NCBI RefSeq assembly: GCF_004343075.1
Contig: NZ_SLXP01000014.1
Coordinates: 1 to 64,000, forward strand
Length of the DNA stretch: 64,000 nt
Origin: Rhodovulum marinum
Lineage (GTDB): Bacteria; Pseudomonadota; Alphaproteobacteria; Rhodobacterales; Rhodobacteraceae
Reading direction: 5' to 3'
The notes beneath the pieces were generated by a model, which was given only the letters and a program-made list of their open reading frames with translations, was not told where the DNA came from and did no database searches. Numbering within the stretch: the first letter of the stretch is position 1; each line of letters begins with the position of its first letter. Below are positions 25,389-34,644 of the stretch, piece by piece. The translations under genes and the position numbers were made by a program.

Positions 25389-27652
25389 TCCTTCGCGCGG
25401 TCCTGCTGGTTGTCTTTCTGTTACCCGGCCTGCCGGCGCTGGCCCAGGCCGTCGCGATCCGGTCGGGCGAGCATGCCGATTTCTCGCGCCTGGTGTTCGA
25501 GGTGCCGGCGGGCGTGTCCTGGTCCCTGGGGCGCGGCGCGGAAGGCTACCTCCTGGAATTCGACGATCCCGATCTCGACTTCACCTTTGCGGGCGTGTTC
25601 GACCTTATCCCCCGGACCCGCCTGACCGCGATCGCGCTGGACGCCCCGGGCCGGCTGTCGCTCGGCGTGGCCGAGGACGTCCATGCCGAGGCCTTCACCC
25701 TGCGCCCGGGTCTGGTGGTGCTGGATCTGCGCAACGGCCCGGCGCCCGCGGATTCTCCGTTCGAGGCGCCGTTGCAGGCCCAGGCACCGCAGCAGGCCGA
25801 ACCGCGCCGCACCGCGCAGCCGCCCGTGCCCAAGGTTCGCTTGCCGATGGATGCCGGCCGGATGCGCCCCGCGCCGGTCATCGGCCGCTTCCTGCCGCCG
25901 ACACCGCCGTCGGCGACGGTCGCGGCGCCGGCCGATCCCCGGGTTGCCGCGGCGCGTTCGGAACTTGCCAAGCAGATCGGCCGGGCCGCGGCGCAGGGCC
26001 TGCTTGAACCCGCCGATATCCGCCGCGCCCGCGAAGACGACGACCCGCCGCCCGACCCCGCGCCGCCCGAAACCGCCGAGGACGACCCCGGGCCCGAGCC
26101 CGCGTTGCCCGGGCTGGCCGACCGGCCCAACATGCATGTCGAAACCTCGATCGACCGGGGGTTCGGCCCCCAGGCCAGCGGGCGCACCCAGTCCGCGCTT
26201 GGCGATCCGTGCTTTCCCGACAGCTATTTCGATCTCTCCGGCTGGCTGGGCGAGGATCCGCCGGCCGCCTTGATCGCGGCCGGGCGTTCGGCGTTGCTGA
26301 ACATGCGCGACGCCCCCGATCCCGCGGGTGCCCAGGCCCTGGTCCGCAGCTATCTGGCGCTGGGTTTCGGGGCCGAGGCGCGCGCGGTGATCGACACCGT
26401 CGCGCTGGACAGTGCGCCCGCCCCGGTCTGGCGCGAGATGGGCGCCATCCTGGACGAGGGGCGGGCGGAAAACCCCGATCTTTTCGACGGCCAGCTTTCC
26501 TGTCCGTCCCGCGCCGCACTTTGGGCGACGCTTGCCCGGCCCGACATACCGTCGACCACCGAGGTGGACGAGGCGGCCGTGATCCGCAGTTTTTCGGAAC
26601 TTCCGCTGCACCTGCGGCGGCACCTGGGTCCGACCCTTGCGGAACGGTTCCTCGCAGCCGGCGATACCGCCGCCGCGACGCGGGTGCGCAATGCCGTGGC
26701 GCGCGCCGGGGAGATGACGCAGTCGGGCGACCTGACCCTGGTCGAGGCGCGTCTGGATCTGTCGCATGGGCAGATCGAAACCGCCGAGGCCCGGATCGAC
26801 GAAGTTCTTGCCGAAGGTGGCCTGTCCTCGCCCCAGGCGCTGGTGCTTCGGCTCGAGACCGAACTTGACGCGGGCCAGGCGCCCGCCGCCGATGCGCTTG
26901 CGCTGGCCGAGGCGCTGGCCTTCGAGCGCCGGGGCACGGCGCTGGGCACGCAATTGCTGGCCTTGTCGATCCGGGGCCATGGGGCGAACGGGAATTTCCA
27001 GACGGCCTTCGGCATGCTGATGCACAACGGCCTGGAAAGTGACGGCGTCCTCGTGTCCGACCTTGTCCGGGCGCTGGCGCGGGATGGCCGCGATGCCGAT
27101 CTGCTGCGCGAGGCGTTCTCGGGGGTGCTGACCCGGCCCGACATCGCCATCGCCGACAATGCCCGGCTGGCGGTCGCCGATCGTCTTCTGACGCTGGGCT
27201 TCCCGGCGCGGGCTGCGGAAATCGTGTCGGATATCCCGCCCAGGGGAACGCCGCAGGAACGGCAGGTGCGGGCGCGGCTGGCGCTGGCCATCGGGCAGCC
27301 GGGCCAGGCGATGCAGTATCTGTCGGGCCTCGACTCGCCCCAGGCCGACATCCTGCGGGCCGAGGCCGCGCGTGCGCTGGGCGATCTGGCCACCGCCGCG
27401 CGCTATTACGGTGCGGCGGGCGATACCGAACGGCAGGCCGCCCTGGCCTGGCGTGACCGCAACTGGCAGACCGTGCGCACCGCCGGCCCCGACGACCAGC
27501 GCGGCTATGCCGACCTGCGCGAGGAAACCCCGGCCGGGGCCTTCGACCCGGCCGCCGCGCCCAGCCTGTCGGGGGCACGATCCCTGCTGGATGGCAGCAG
27601 CGCGATGCGCGCGCGGCTGGCCGATCTGCTGGCCCCCCCCGCAAACCGCTGA
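25385..27652 (+). CDS. Periplasmic AMIN-like / helical-repeat protein of the flagellar operon
   Basis: A 755-residue protein with no name I can give. A signal peptide (LRAVLLVVFLLPGLPALAQ) is followed by a beta-rich N-terminal domain (about 20-120, with ADFSRLVFEVPAGVSW) resembling AMIN domains that bind the cell wall. Next come a Pro-rich hinge (about 125-250) and some 450 residues of TPR-like helices. It overlaps motA by ATGA and precedes flhA. By place and type it may do the work of MotC of rhizobia, a periplasmic chaperone for MotB, but this is inference. Confidence 0.6.
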   Translation: MILRAVLLVVFLLPGLPALAQAVAIRSGEHADFSRLVFEVPAGVSWSLGRGAEGYLLEFDDPDLDFTFAGVFDLIPRTRLTAIALDAPGRLSLGVAEDVHAEAFTLRPGLVVLDLRNGPAPADSPFEAPLQAQAPQQAEPRRTAQPPVPKVRLPMDAGRMRPAPVIGRFLPPTPPSATVAAPADPRVAAARSELAKQIGRAAAQGLLEPADIRRAREDDDPPPDPAPPETAEDDPGPEPALPGLADRPNMHVETSIDRGFGPQASGRTQSALGDPCFPDSYFDLSGWLGEDPPAALIAAGRSALLNMRDAPDPAGAQALVRSYLALGFGAEARAVIDTVALDSAPAPVWREMGAILDEGRAENPDLFDGQLSCPSRAALWATLARPDIPSTTEVDEAAVIRSFSELPLHLRRHLGPTLAERFLAAGDTAAATRVRNAVARAGEMTQSGDLTLVEARLDLSHGQIETAEARIDEVLAEGGLSSPQALVLRLETELDAGQAPAADALALAEALAFERRGTALGTQLLALSIRGHGANGNFQTAFGMLMHNGLESDGVLVSDLVRALARDGRDADLLREAFSGVLTRPDIAIADNARLAVADRLLTLGFPARAAEIVSDIPPRGTPQERQVRARLALAIGQPGQAMQYLSGLDSPQADILRAEAARALGDLATAARYYGAAGDTERQAALAWRDRNWQTVRTAGPDDQRGYADLREETPAGAFDPAAAPSLSGARSLLDGSSAMRARLADLLAPPANR

Positions 27653-27829
27653 CACGCGCGGCGATTCAGTCTTTGTCAACCGTGCCGGCCTAGTCTGCCG
27701 GACGAGTGGACAGAACCGGGCAGGCCAGAATGGCATATCACCCAGATCCCCGCGCCACGGGCCCCGTGCCCCACCGCGCCGCGTCGTCGCCATTGACGGG
27801 CCGCCCGCGTTGGCGCGCCGCGCAACCGC

Positions 27830-29941
27830 ATGGCGGGGGATAGCCCCGTGCCCCAGATCACCCTGAAGGACCTGTACAACCCCACCATCCTGCTGGCGCT
27901 CGCGCTGATGGCGGTCATCGTGATGATGATCCTGCCGATGCCGGCCTGGGTGCTGGATATCGGGCTGGCCGCCTCTTTCGCGCTGGCGATCCTGATCTTC
28001 ACCGTGACGCTGTTCATCGAACGGCCGCTGGATTTCTCGGCCTTCCCGACCATCCTTCTGGCCACGCTGATGCTGCGGCTGTCGCTGAACGTGTCCTCGA
28101 CCAAGCTGATCATCGGCCAGGGCCATACCGGCACCGGGGCGGCGGGCGACGTGATCGAGGGATTCGCGATGTTCGTCATGGGCGGCAGCGTGTTCCTGGG
28201 GCTTGTCGTGTTCGGCGTCCTGATGATCGTGAACTTCATCGTCATCACCAAGGGCGCGGGCCGCATGGCCGAGGTGGGCGCGCGGTTCGCCCTGGACGGG
28301 ATGCCGGGCAAGCAGCTGGCCATCGACAGCGACATGGCCGCGGGCGCCATCGACCATGCCGAGGCCAAGGCCCGGCGCGAGCGCGAACAGGCGGAAACGA
28401 CCTTCTTCGGCTCGCTTGACGGCGCGTCGAAATTCGTCAAGGGCGACGCGGTGGCGGGCCTGCTGATCACCCTTCTGAACCTGGTGATGGGCCTGGCGAT
28501 CGGTGTCATCCTGCACGGCATGCCGCTGGGCCGCGCGTTCGAAACCTATGCCATCCTGACCGTGGGCGACGGGCTGGTCAGCCAGATCCCCGCGGTCATC
28601 ATCTCGATCGCGGCGGCGCTCTTGCTGTCGCGCGGGGGCACCACCGGCACCGCCGATTTCGCCGTGCTCAGCCAGCTGGGCCGCCACCCCGCCGCGCTGG
28701 GCACCGTCGCCGTCCTGCTGGGGCTGTTCGCGCTGGTGCCGGGCCTGCCGTTCCTTCCCTTCATGGCCGGCGCGGTGGCGCTGGGCGTCGCGGCCGAGGC
28801 GATGCGCCGCAAGGCCCTGCGCGAGGCCGAGGCGGCCGCGCAACCCAAGCCCGCCGAGGGCGCGGGCGAAAAGACCGAAAGCCGGCTTGGCGATCTTTTG
28901 GACCTGGACGACATTCACCTGGAATTCGCGCCCGACCTGGTGGGCATGGTGCTCGACCCCTCGACCGGGATCGAGGCGCGGATCACGTCCATGCGGCGCC
29001 ACGTGGCCGAGACTTTCGGGTTGATCCTGCCCGAGATCCGGCTGACCGATAACGGCGCGCTGACGCCCGGCACCTACGTGATGCGCATCCAGGGCGTCGA
29101 ACAGGCGCGCGACCGGTTGCGCCCCGACCAGGTGCTGGCGCTGCAGGCCGATGACGCCACCATCCTGCCACCGGGCGAGGACGTGCGCGAACCGGTCTAC
29201 GGCGCGCCCGCCCGCTGGGTGCCGGCCGACCGGCGCGAGGATCTGGCGCTGCTCGGGGTGACGGTGGTCAACGCCTCCGAGGTTTTGGCCACCCACCTGC
29301 TCGAGGTGGTCAAGCGCAACTTCTCGCGGCTGTTGACCAACAAGGCGCTGCGCCGCCTGCTGGACGAAATGACGAACCTGTCCGACACCGGCCGCGCCGC
29401 CGCCAACCGCCGCATGCTGGACGAGCTGGTGCCCGACAAGGTGCCGACCGACCTGCTGCTGGCCGTGTTGCGCCTGCTGCTTGAGGAACGGGTGTCGATC
29501 CGCAACCTGCCCCTCATCCTCGAGGCGATCGCCGAGGCGCGGCCCTCGCACGCCAGTGCCGAATCGATCTGCGAACATGTCCGCCGGCGCCTGGGGTTCC
29601 AGCTGGTGGCCGATCACCGGCGCGAGGACGGCACGCTGCCGTTGCTGCAGCTGGCCCCCGAATGGGAGGAACGCTTTACCGCCTACCAGGTGCCCAACGA
29701 TCACGGCCCGCCCGACGTCGCGCTGCCCCCCGACGAGTTCAACCGCCTGGCCGGCGCCGTGTCCGAGCGGCTGGCGCGGGCGGGCGAGACCGGCGTTTTC
29801 CCGGTGATCGCCACCTCGGGGCGGCGGCGGCGCTTCGTGCAGACGGCGCTGTCGGCCAAGGGGATCGCCGTCCCCGTTCTGTCCTTCGAAGAGATCGGGA
29901 CAAATTCGCGCCCGGCGCTGGTGGGCATGGTGGCGGCATGA
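27830..29941 (+). CDS. flhA: Flagellar export gate protein FlhA
   Basis: A 703-residue core component of the export gate. The first 320 residues hold about eight membrane helices with the FHIPEP-family block PTILLATLMLRLSLNVSSTK and the RMAEVGARFALDGMPGKQ loop. The soluble C-terminal half, with SRLLTNKALRRLLDEM and LPDEFNRL-like segments, docks export chaperones. Start at ATG 27830; a GTG at 27848 has a better GGGGGA site, so the true N-terminus may be six residues shorter. Its stop overlaps fliR by four bases. Confidence 0.95.
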   Translation: MAGDSPVPQITLKDLYNPTILLALALMAVIVMMILPMPAWVLDIGLAASFALAILIFTVTLFIERPLDFSAFPTILLATLMLRLSLNVSSTKLIIGQGHTGTGAAGDVIEGFAMFVMGGSVFLGLVVFGVLMIVNFIVITKGAGRMAEVGARFALDGMPGKQLAIDSDMAAGAIDHAEAKARREREQAETTFFGSLDGASKFVKGDAVAGLLITLLNLVMGLAIGVILHGMPLGRAFETYAILTVGDGLVSQIPAVIISIAAALLLSRGGTTGTADFAVLSQLGRHPAALGTVAVLLGLFALVPGLPFLPFMAGAVALGVAAEAMRRKALREAEAAAQPKPAEGAGEKTESRLGDLLDLDDIHLEFAPDLVGMVLDPSTGIEARITSMRRHVAETFGLILPEIRLTDNGALTPGTYVMRIQGVEQARDRLRPDQVLALQADDATILPPGEDVREPVYGAPARWVPADRREDLALLGVTVVNASEVLATHLLEVVKRNFSRLLTNKALRRLLDEMTNLSDTGRAAANRRMLDELVPDKVPTDLLLAVLRLLLEERVSIRNLPLILEAIAEARPSHASAESICEHVRRRLGFQLVADHRREDGTLPLLQLAPEWEERFTAYQVPNDHGPPDVALPPDEFNRLAGAVSERLARAGETGVFPVIATSGRRRRFVQTALSAKGIAVPVLSFEEIGTNSRPALVGMVAA

Positions 29942-30708
29942 CCTATGATCTCGCCGCCCTGACCGAGGCCTGGCAGCCGCTGATCTGGGCGGCCTGGCTG
30001 GTGTTTCTCAGGGTCGGCGCGGTGATGGCGATGCTGCCGGCCTTTGGCGAACGGGCGGTGCCGACGCGGGTGCGGCTGGGCCTTGCGCTGGCGTTTACCG
30101 CGGTGGTGGCGCCCGCGGTCGCGCCGGGGCTGGACGTGGCGCCAGGGCCGCTGGGCCTTGCGGTGGCGACCGAAACGGTGATCGGGCTGGCGCTGGGCCT
30201 GGTGCTGCGGCTGATGATCCTGGCGCTTCAGATGGCGGGCGAGATCGCCGCGCAGGCGACCTCTCTGGCGCAAATCCTTGGGTCGAACACGATGGACCCG
30301 CAACCCGCCATGGGGCGGCTGATGATGGTCGCGGGACTTGCGCTGGCGGTGATGTCGGGGCTGCACGTGCGCGCGGCCGAGACGATGATCCTGTCCTATG
30401 ACCTGTTGCCCGCCGGGCGGTTTCCCGATGCCGCGGAACTGGCCGACTGGGGCATCCTCAGCATCGCGCGGGGTTTCGGGCTGGCGGCGACGCTGGCCAT
30501 GCCCTTCGTGATCGCGGCGCTGATCTACAACCTCGCGCTCGGCGTCATCAACAAGGCGATGCCGCAGCTGATGGTCGCCTTCGTCGGTGCGCCCGCGTTG
30601 ACGGCGGGCGGGCTTCTGCTTCTGCTGCTGGCGCTGCCGCCGATGCTGGTGCTGTGGCAGGGCCGTCTGCTCGAGCTCTTCGCCGCCCCGTTCGGAGTTG
30701 GCGGATGA
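29938..30708 (+). CDS. fliR: Flagellar export apparatus protein FliR
   Basis: A 256-residue membrane protein of the FliP-FliQ-FliR pore. Strong hydrophobic stretches throughout, with FLRVGAVMAMLPAFGERAVP, LALQMAGEIAAQATSLAQIL and PFVIAALIYNLALGVINKAMP, all FliR-family blocks. It overlaps flhA and flhB by ATGA at both ends, so these three gate genes are translationally coupled. Confidence 0.92.
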   Translation: MTYDLAALTEAWQPLIWAAWLVFLRVGAVMAMLPAFGERAVPTRVRLGLALAFTAVVAPAVAPGLDVAPGPLGLAVATETVIGLALGLVLRLMILALQMAGEIAAQATSLAQILGSNTMDPQPAMGRLMMVAGLALAVMSGLHVRAAETMILSYDLLPAGRFPDAAELADWGILSIARGFGLAATLAMPFVIAALIYNLALGVINKAMPQLMVAFVGAPALTAGGLLLLLLALPPMLVLWQGRLLELFAAPFGVGG

Positions 30709-31784
30709 GCGACGAGAATCCCGACGACAAGCAGTACGAGCCGACACAGAAAAAGCTCGATGATGCCCGCAAGAAGGGTGAATTGGCGCGGTCCACCGAC
30801 CTGAACACCGCCGCCGCCTATGCCGGGTTTTCCCTGACCGCGCTGGGGCTGGGGGCGGCCAGCCTGACCGCGCTGGGCGAGATCGGCGCGGGGCTGATCG
30901 GCCAGGCCGACCGCATCGCGCCGCTGGTGCTGCACGGTCACGGCACGGCGCCGATCGGCGGGTTGATGGGCAGTACGGCGCTGGCCGCGCTGCCCTGGCT
31001 GACCCTGCCCGGGCTGGCGGCGCTGGCCTCGATCCTCGCGCAGAAAAGCTTCGTGGTCGCGCCCGACCGGATCCAGCCCAAGCTGTCGCGGCTGTCGATC
31101 CTGTCGAACGCCAAGAACAAGTTCGGCCGCGCCGGCCTGTTCGAATTCGCCAAAAGCGCGGTCAAGCTGACGCTCTACACGATCCTGCTGGGGGTCTACC
31201 TTTCGGCTCATATCGAGGAAATGCTGGGCACGATGCACCTGTCGCCGGGGATGGCGGCCGCGAAACTGGGCAGGATGTCGGCCGAGTTCATGGCCGTCGT
31301 CGTGGCGATCGCGGGCGGTATCGCCGCGGTCGACTACCTGTGGCAGGTCGTGGAACACCGGCGCAAGAACCGGATGTCGCACGAGGAAATGAAGGAAGAG
31401 ATCAAGCAATCCGACGGCGACCCGCACGTCAAGCAGCAGCGTCGCCAAAAGGGGATCGACATCGCGACCAACCGCATGATGACCGACGTGCCCCAGGCCG
31501 ATGTGGTGATCGTGAACCCGACCCATTACGCGGTCGCGCTGAAATGGGACCGGGCGACACCCGGCGCGCCGATCTGCGTGGCCAAGGGCGTGGACGAGGT
31601 CGCCGCCCGCATCCGCGAGGTCGCCGCCGCCTCGGGCGTGCCGATGCGGCGCGACCCGCCGACCGCGCGGGCGCTCTATGCCACCGTCGAGATCGGCGAC
31701 GAGATCCACCCCGAACATTACCGCGCCGTGGCCGCCGCGATCCGCTTCGCCGAAGAGATGCGCGCCCGCGCCCGGGGCCGCTGA
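30705..31784 (+). CDS. flhB: Flagellar export switch protein FlhB
   Basis: A 359-residue protein that switches export from hook to filament subunits. Four membrane helices lie in the first 215 residues; the cytoplasmic domain contains the self-cleavage motif NPTH in VIVNPTHYAVALKW. The N-terminus DKQYEPTQKKLDDARKKGE is also typical. The stop overlaps the next start by one base. Confidence 0.95.
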   Translation: MSDENPDDKQYEPTQKKLDDARKKGELARSTDLNTAAAYAGFSLTALGLGAASLTALGEIGAGLIGQADRIAPLVLHGHGTAPIGGLMGSTALAALPWLTLPGLAALASILAQKSFVVAPDRIQPKLSRLSILSNAKNKFGRAGLFEFAKSAVKLTLYTILLGVYLSAHIEEMLGTMHLSPGMAAAKLGRMSAEFMAVVVAIAGGIAAVDYLWQVVEHRRKNRMSHEEMKEEIKQSDGDPHVKQQRRQKGIDIATNRMMTDVPQADVVIVNPTHYAVALKWDRATPGAPICVAKGVDEVAARIREVAAASGVPMRRDPPTARALYATVEIGDEIHPEHYRAVAAAIRFAEEMRARARGR

Positions 31785-32131
31785 TGGGCGGCGCCGACGA
31801 CAGGCTGAAACGGCTGGCCGAGGTGGGCACCATCCTGCGCGACGCGGCCCTGGCCCGGCTGCGCGCCGCCGCGCAGGAATGCCGCCGGATCGAGGCCGAG
31901 ATCGCCGCCCTGGACGCCGAGCGTCGCGCCTTCGACGACGAGACCGACCCGGCCGTCCGCGCGTTGATGGGCGACAGCCGCGAGCGGTGGTATCTTCGGC
32001 GCCGCGCCGCGCTGAATGGGGCGCTGGCCCGCGCGCGCGTCGAAGAGGCGATGCAGATGAAGCAAGCCGCCCGGGCCTTTGGCCGGGACGACGCGCTGGG
32101 CCGACTGATGCGCCGGGCCGAGGATGGCTGA
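31784..32131 (+). CDS. Small coiled-coil protein, possibly FliJ-like
   Basis: A 115-residue charged, helical protein (about 25% Ala, many Arg and Glu) directly coupled to flhB. Segments such as LRAAAQECRRIEAEIAALD look like coiled coil. FliJ, the stalk of the export ATPase, is similar in size and type and is otherwise missing here, but there is no decisive motif. It meets fliL2 tail to tail with five bases between. Confidence 0.5.
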   Translation: MGGADDRLKRLAEVGTILRDAALARLRAAAQECRRIEAEIAALDAERRAFDDETDPAVRALMGDSRERWYLRRRAALNGALARARVEEAMQMKQAARAFGRDDALGRLMRRAEDG

Positions 32132-32136
32132 GCCGT

Positions 32137-32649
32137 TCAGGCGTCCTGGCGGACGATGTCGATGATCAGGACGTCGCGCACCTTGTCGCCCAGCACCTGA
32201 TGCGCGACCTCCAGCAGGGCGCGGCGCAGCATCGTCATGTTGCCGCTTTCGGTGAACGCGCCGTCGAAGCCGCCGGCATTCGCATGGTCGAACATCACCT
32301 GCAGAAAGCTGTCGCGCAGCTTGGGTTCGCGGTCATAGACCAGCTCGTTGCCCCCGGTCGTCACCTCCAGGCTCAGCGACAGCACGACCAGCGATGCCAC
32401 CCTGCCGGTGCGCACCACCGGGATCACGAACTGGTTGTTCATCTTGACGAAATCGCTGGTCGCGCCGTCTTCGCCATGGCCGTCATCCGCGGCATGCGCG
32501 TCGGTGCCATGGCCGTCATCGCCGGCGTGATCGCCCTCGGCGGCATGATCGGCGGCGGCCGGATCGGGGGCGGGGCGCAGGAAAAAGCCCGCCCCGGCCC
32601 CCAGCAGGAGGCCGACGACGGCGATGATGACCGGAAGAAGCTTGCCCAT
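32137..32649 (-). CDS. FliL-like basal body protein (copy 2)
   Basis: A 170-residue protein with one membrane helix (LLPVIIAVVGLLLGAGAGFFL), a His/Asp/Gly-rich linker and a FliL-type periplasmic domain (VVLSLSLEVTTGGNEL and VLGDKVRDVLIIDIV). It differs clearly from the FliL at 22885, so the two are paralogues and not a recent duplication. It lies after flgH at the 3' end of the flgB-to-flgH operon. Confidence 0.8.
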   Translation of the reverse strand: MGKLLPVIIAVVGLLLGAGAGFFLRPAPDPAAADHAAEGDHAGDDGHGTDAHAADDGHGEDGATSDFVKMNNQFVIPVVRTGRVASLVVLSLSLEVTTGGNELVYDREPKLRDSFLQVMFDHANAGGFDGAFTESGNMTMLRRALLEVAHQVLGDKVRDVLIIDIVRQDA

Positions 32650-32657
32650 GTCGGTCC

Positions 32658-33395
32658 TCAGAACGGCAGCAGGATATCCGCGACCTGCTGGCCATAGCGC
32701 GGCTGTTGCACGTCGGTGATCTGGCCGCGCCCGCCATAGGAAATGCGCGCCGAGGCGATCTTGTCATAGGTGATCTCGTTCTGGCGCGAGATGTCCTCGG
32801 GGCGGACATAGCCGGTGACGATCAGCTCGCGCATCTCGAAATTCACCCGCACCTCCTGGCTGCCCTGGATCCGGAGGATGCCGTTCTGCAGCACCTCGGT
32901 GACGGTGGCGGCGACGCGCAGCGTCATCTTCTCGTTGCGCCGCACCGACCCGTCGCCCGAATGGCTGGAGCTGGAATTGGCGTCCGCGGCATTGGCCATC
33001 GAGGCGCCATCGGGCAACCGCCGGTCGAGGATCTGCGGAAGGCCCAGCATCTGCGGGATGCCCAGCGATTCCGATCCGCTGCGGCTGCGCGCGGTCGAGT
33101 TGGAAATCTCGGCCTTGTCGTCGATCTCGATCACCACGGTCATGATGTCGCCGCGCCGCCCCGCGCGCCGGTCGCCCAGAAGCGATTTGCGCCCGCCCGC
33201 CCAAAGCGACGCGCTGTCGGCCGGATAGCGCCGGTCGGCGGCCTCGGGCAGGCTGCCGGGCGCGGTCATCGCGAAATACTCGTTGCTGCCCTCGACGGGG
33301 TTGAAGGCCGGCGCCTTGCCGACGTTTTCCAGGCGGGAACAGGCGGTCGGAAGGACCAGCGCCGCGGCGCAGGCAAGAAGGGTCAGGCGGGTCAT
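32658..33395 (-). CDS. flgH: Flagellar L-ring lipoprotein FlgH
   Basis: A 245-residue outer membrane lipoprotein forming the L ring. The lipobox LPTAC places the lipidated Cys at 18. Family blocks SLWAGGRKSLLGDRRAGRRG, DIMTVVIEIDDKAEISN, LRIQGSQEVRVNFEMREL and the C-terminal GRGQITDVQQPRYGQQ are present. It lies between fliL2 and flgA. Confidence 0.95.
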   Translation of the reverse strand: MTRLTLLACAAALVLPTACSRLENVGKAPAFNPVEGSNEYFAMTAPGSLPEAADRRYPADSASLWAGGRKSLLGDRRAGRRGDIMTVVIEIDDKAEISNSTARSRSGSESLGIPQMLGLPQILDRRLPDGASMANAADANSSSSHSGDGSVRRNEKMTLRVAATVTEVLQNGILRIQGSQEVRVNFEMRELIVTGYVRPEDISRQNEITYDKIASARISYGGRGQITDVQQPRYGQQVADILLPF

Positions 33396-33409
33396 GGCAG
33401 CAGGTCTCC

Positions 33410-33844
33410 TCAGGGTTTGGTCGAGGCCCCGACGGTCACTGTGCCGTCGGGCGCGACGAATCCGATCACGGTGGTGCGCGAGGCGAGGTTCATCACCTTG
33501 AGCGCGTCGCCGATGCCCGCGCGGTCAAGCGCGCGCGCGTCGGCGGCGATGTTCACGGGGCCGTTGCGGTAGATCAGGGTCACGATCTGGTTGCGTTCGA
33601 TGATCGCGGGCGGGCCGATATCGCCCGCGCCGATCGGGCGGCCGGCATACAGGTTGACGCGCGCCTCCTGGCCGATGGCCTCGGCCGGGTCGGTCAGCGC
33701 GCCGGGCATGGTCCCCTCGGCCACCGCGATATCGCCCGGCCCCAGGATCGTCTGGCCGCGGATCGTGCGCGTGGCGACCAGCATCTCGGCCGGGGCGGGC
33801 GCGGCGGCACACAGCGCCGCAAGGAGGAGCAGCGCGCGGGTCAT
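33410..33844 (-). CDS. flgA: P-ring assembly chaperone FlgA
   Basis: A 144-residue periplasmic protein that helps FlgI assemble. A signal peptide (LLLLAALCAAAPAPAE) precedes a SAF-type domain with TRTIRGQTILGPGDIAV and VNLYAGRPIGAGDIGPP. It is short for the family, as in other Rhodobacteraceae: the N-terminal extra domain is missing. Overlaps flgG by ATGA. Confidence 0.88.
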   Translation of the reverse strand: MTRALLLLAALCAAAPAPAEMLVATRTIRGQTILGPGDIAVAEGTMPGALTDPAEAIGQEARVNLYAGRPIGAGDIGPPAIIERNQIVTLIYRNGPVNIAADARALDRAGIGDALKVMNLASRTTVIGFVAPDGTVTVGASTKP

Positions 33845-34626
33845 CGGATCTGCGTCGTCGCGCCAAGCATCTGGTCGGCCGCCGTGATCACCTTGGAGTT
33901 CAGCTCATAGCCGCGCTGCGCCTCGATCAGTTCGGTGATCTCGCGCACCGCGTCGACCGAGCTGTCCTCCAGGTAACCCTGGCGCAGCGTGCCATAGCCG
34001 ACATCCCCGGGCGTGCCCGCGATCGGCGCGCCCGAGGCCTCGGTCTCGGTGAACAGGTTCGAGCCGATCGCCTCCAGCCCCTTTTCGTTGGTAAAGATCG
34101 TCAGGGTCATCTGGCCCAGAAGCTGCGCTTCGACCTGGTCGGTGAAATAGGCGTAGACCTCGCCCTCGGAATTGATCGAGATGCTGCGGGCGTCGTCGGG
34201 AATGGTGATGCCGGGCGCCACCTCGTAGCCGTCCGAGGTCACGATCAGCCCGTCGCCCGTGCGTTTCAGCGACCCGTCGCGGGTATAGGCGGGGTTGCCG
34301 TCGGGCAGCGTCACTTCCAGGTAACCGCGCCCCTCGACCGCGACGTCCAGGTCGTTGCCGGTCTGCGACAGCGCCCCCTGCGCAAGGTTCACCGTGACCG
34401 AGGCCGGCCGCACGCCCAGGCCCAGTTGCACGCCCGTGGGCACCACCGTGCCGTCGGACGCGTTGATCGTGCCGGGCCGGGTGACCTGCTGGTAATGCAG
34501 GTCGGCGAATTCGGCGCGGCGGGCGTCATAGCCGGTGGTGTTCATGTTGGCGAGGTTGTTGGAAATCGTCTCGACCCGCATCTGCTGGGCCGACATGCCG
34601 GTGGCGGCGATCTGTAGGGCGCGCAT
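33841..34626 (-). CDS. flgG: Distal rod protein FlgG
   Basis: A 261-residue rod subunit. The N-terminal MRALQIAATGMSAQQMRVE with ISNNLANMNTTGYDARRAEF and the C-terminal YLEDSSVDAVREITELIEAQ followed by RGYELNSKVI are FlgG signatures. It follows flgF in the operon flgB-flgC-fliE-fliQ-flgF-flgG-flgA-flgH-fliL2. Confidence 0.95.
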   Translation of the reverse strand: MRALQIAATGMSAQQMRVETISNNLANMNTTGYDARRAEFADLHYQQVTRPGTINASDGTVVPTGVQLGLGVRPASVTVNLAQGALSQTGNDLDVAVEGRGYLEVTLPDGNPAYTRDGSLKRTGDGLIVTSDGYEVAPGITIPDDARSISINSEGEVYAYFTDQVEAQLLGQMTLTIFTNEKGLEAIGSNLFTETEASGAPIAGTPGDVGYGTLRQGYLEDSSVDAVREITELIEAQRGYELNSKVITAADQMLGATTQIR

Positions 34627-34644
34627 GGGTCAGTCCTTTCCGGT

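Noticed and set aside
25421-29704. 1427-codon reverse frame opposite the AMIN/TPR-like gene and flhA
   Set aside because: A mirror of GC-rich codons on the other strand; no domain or signal, whereas the forward genes have clear signatures.
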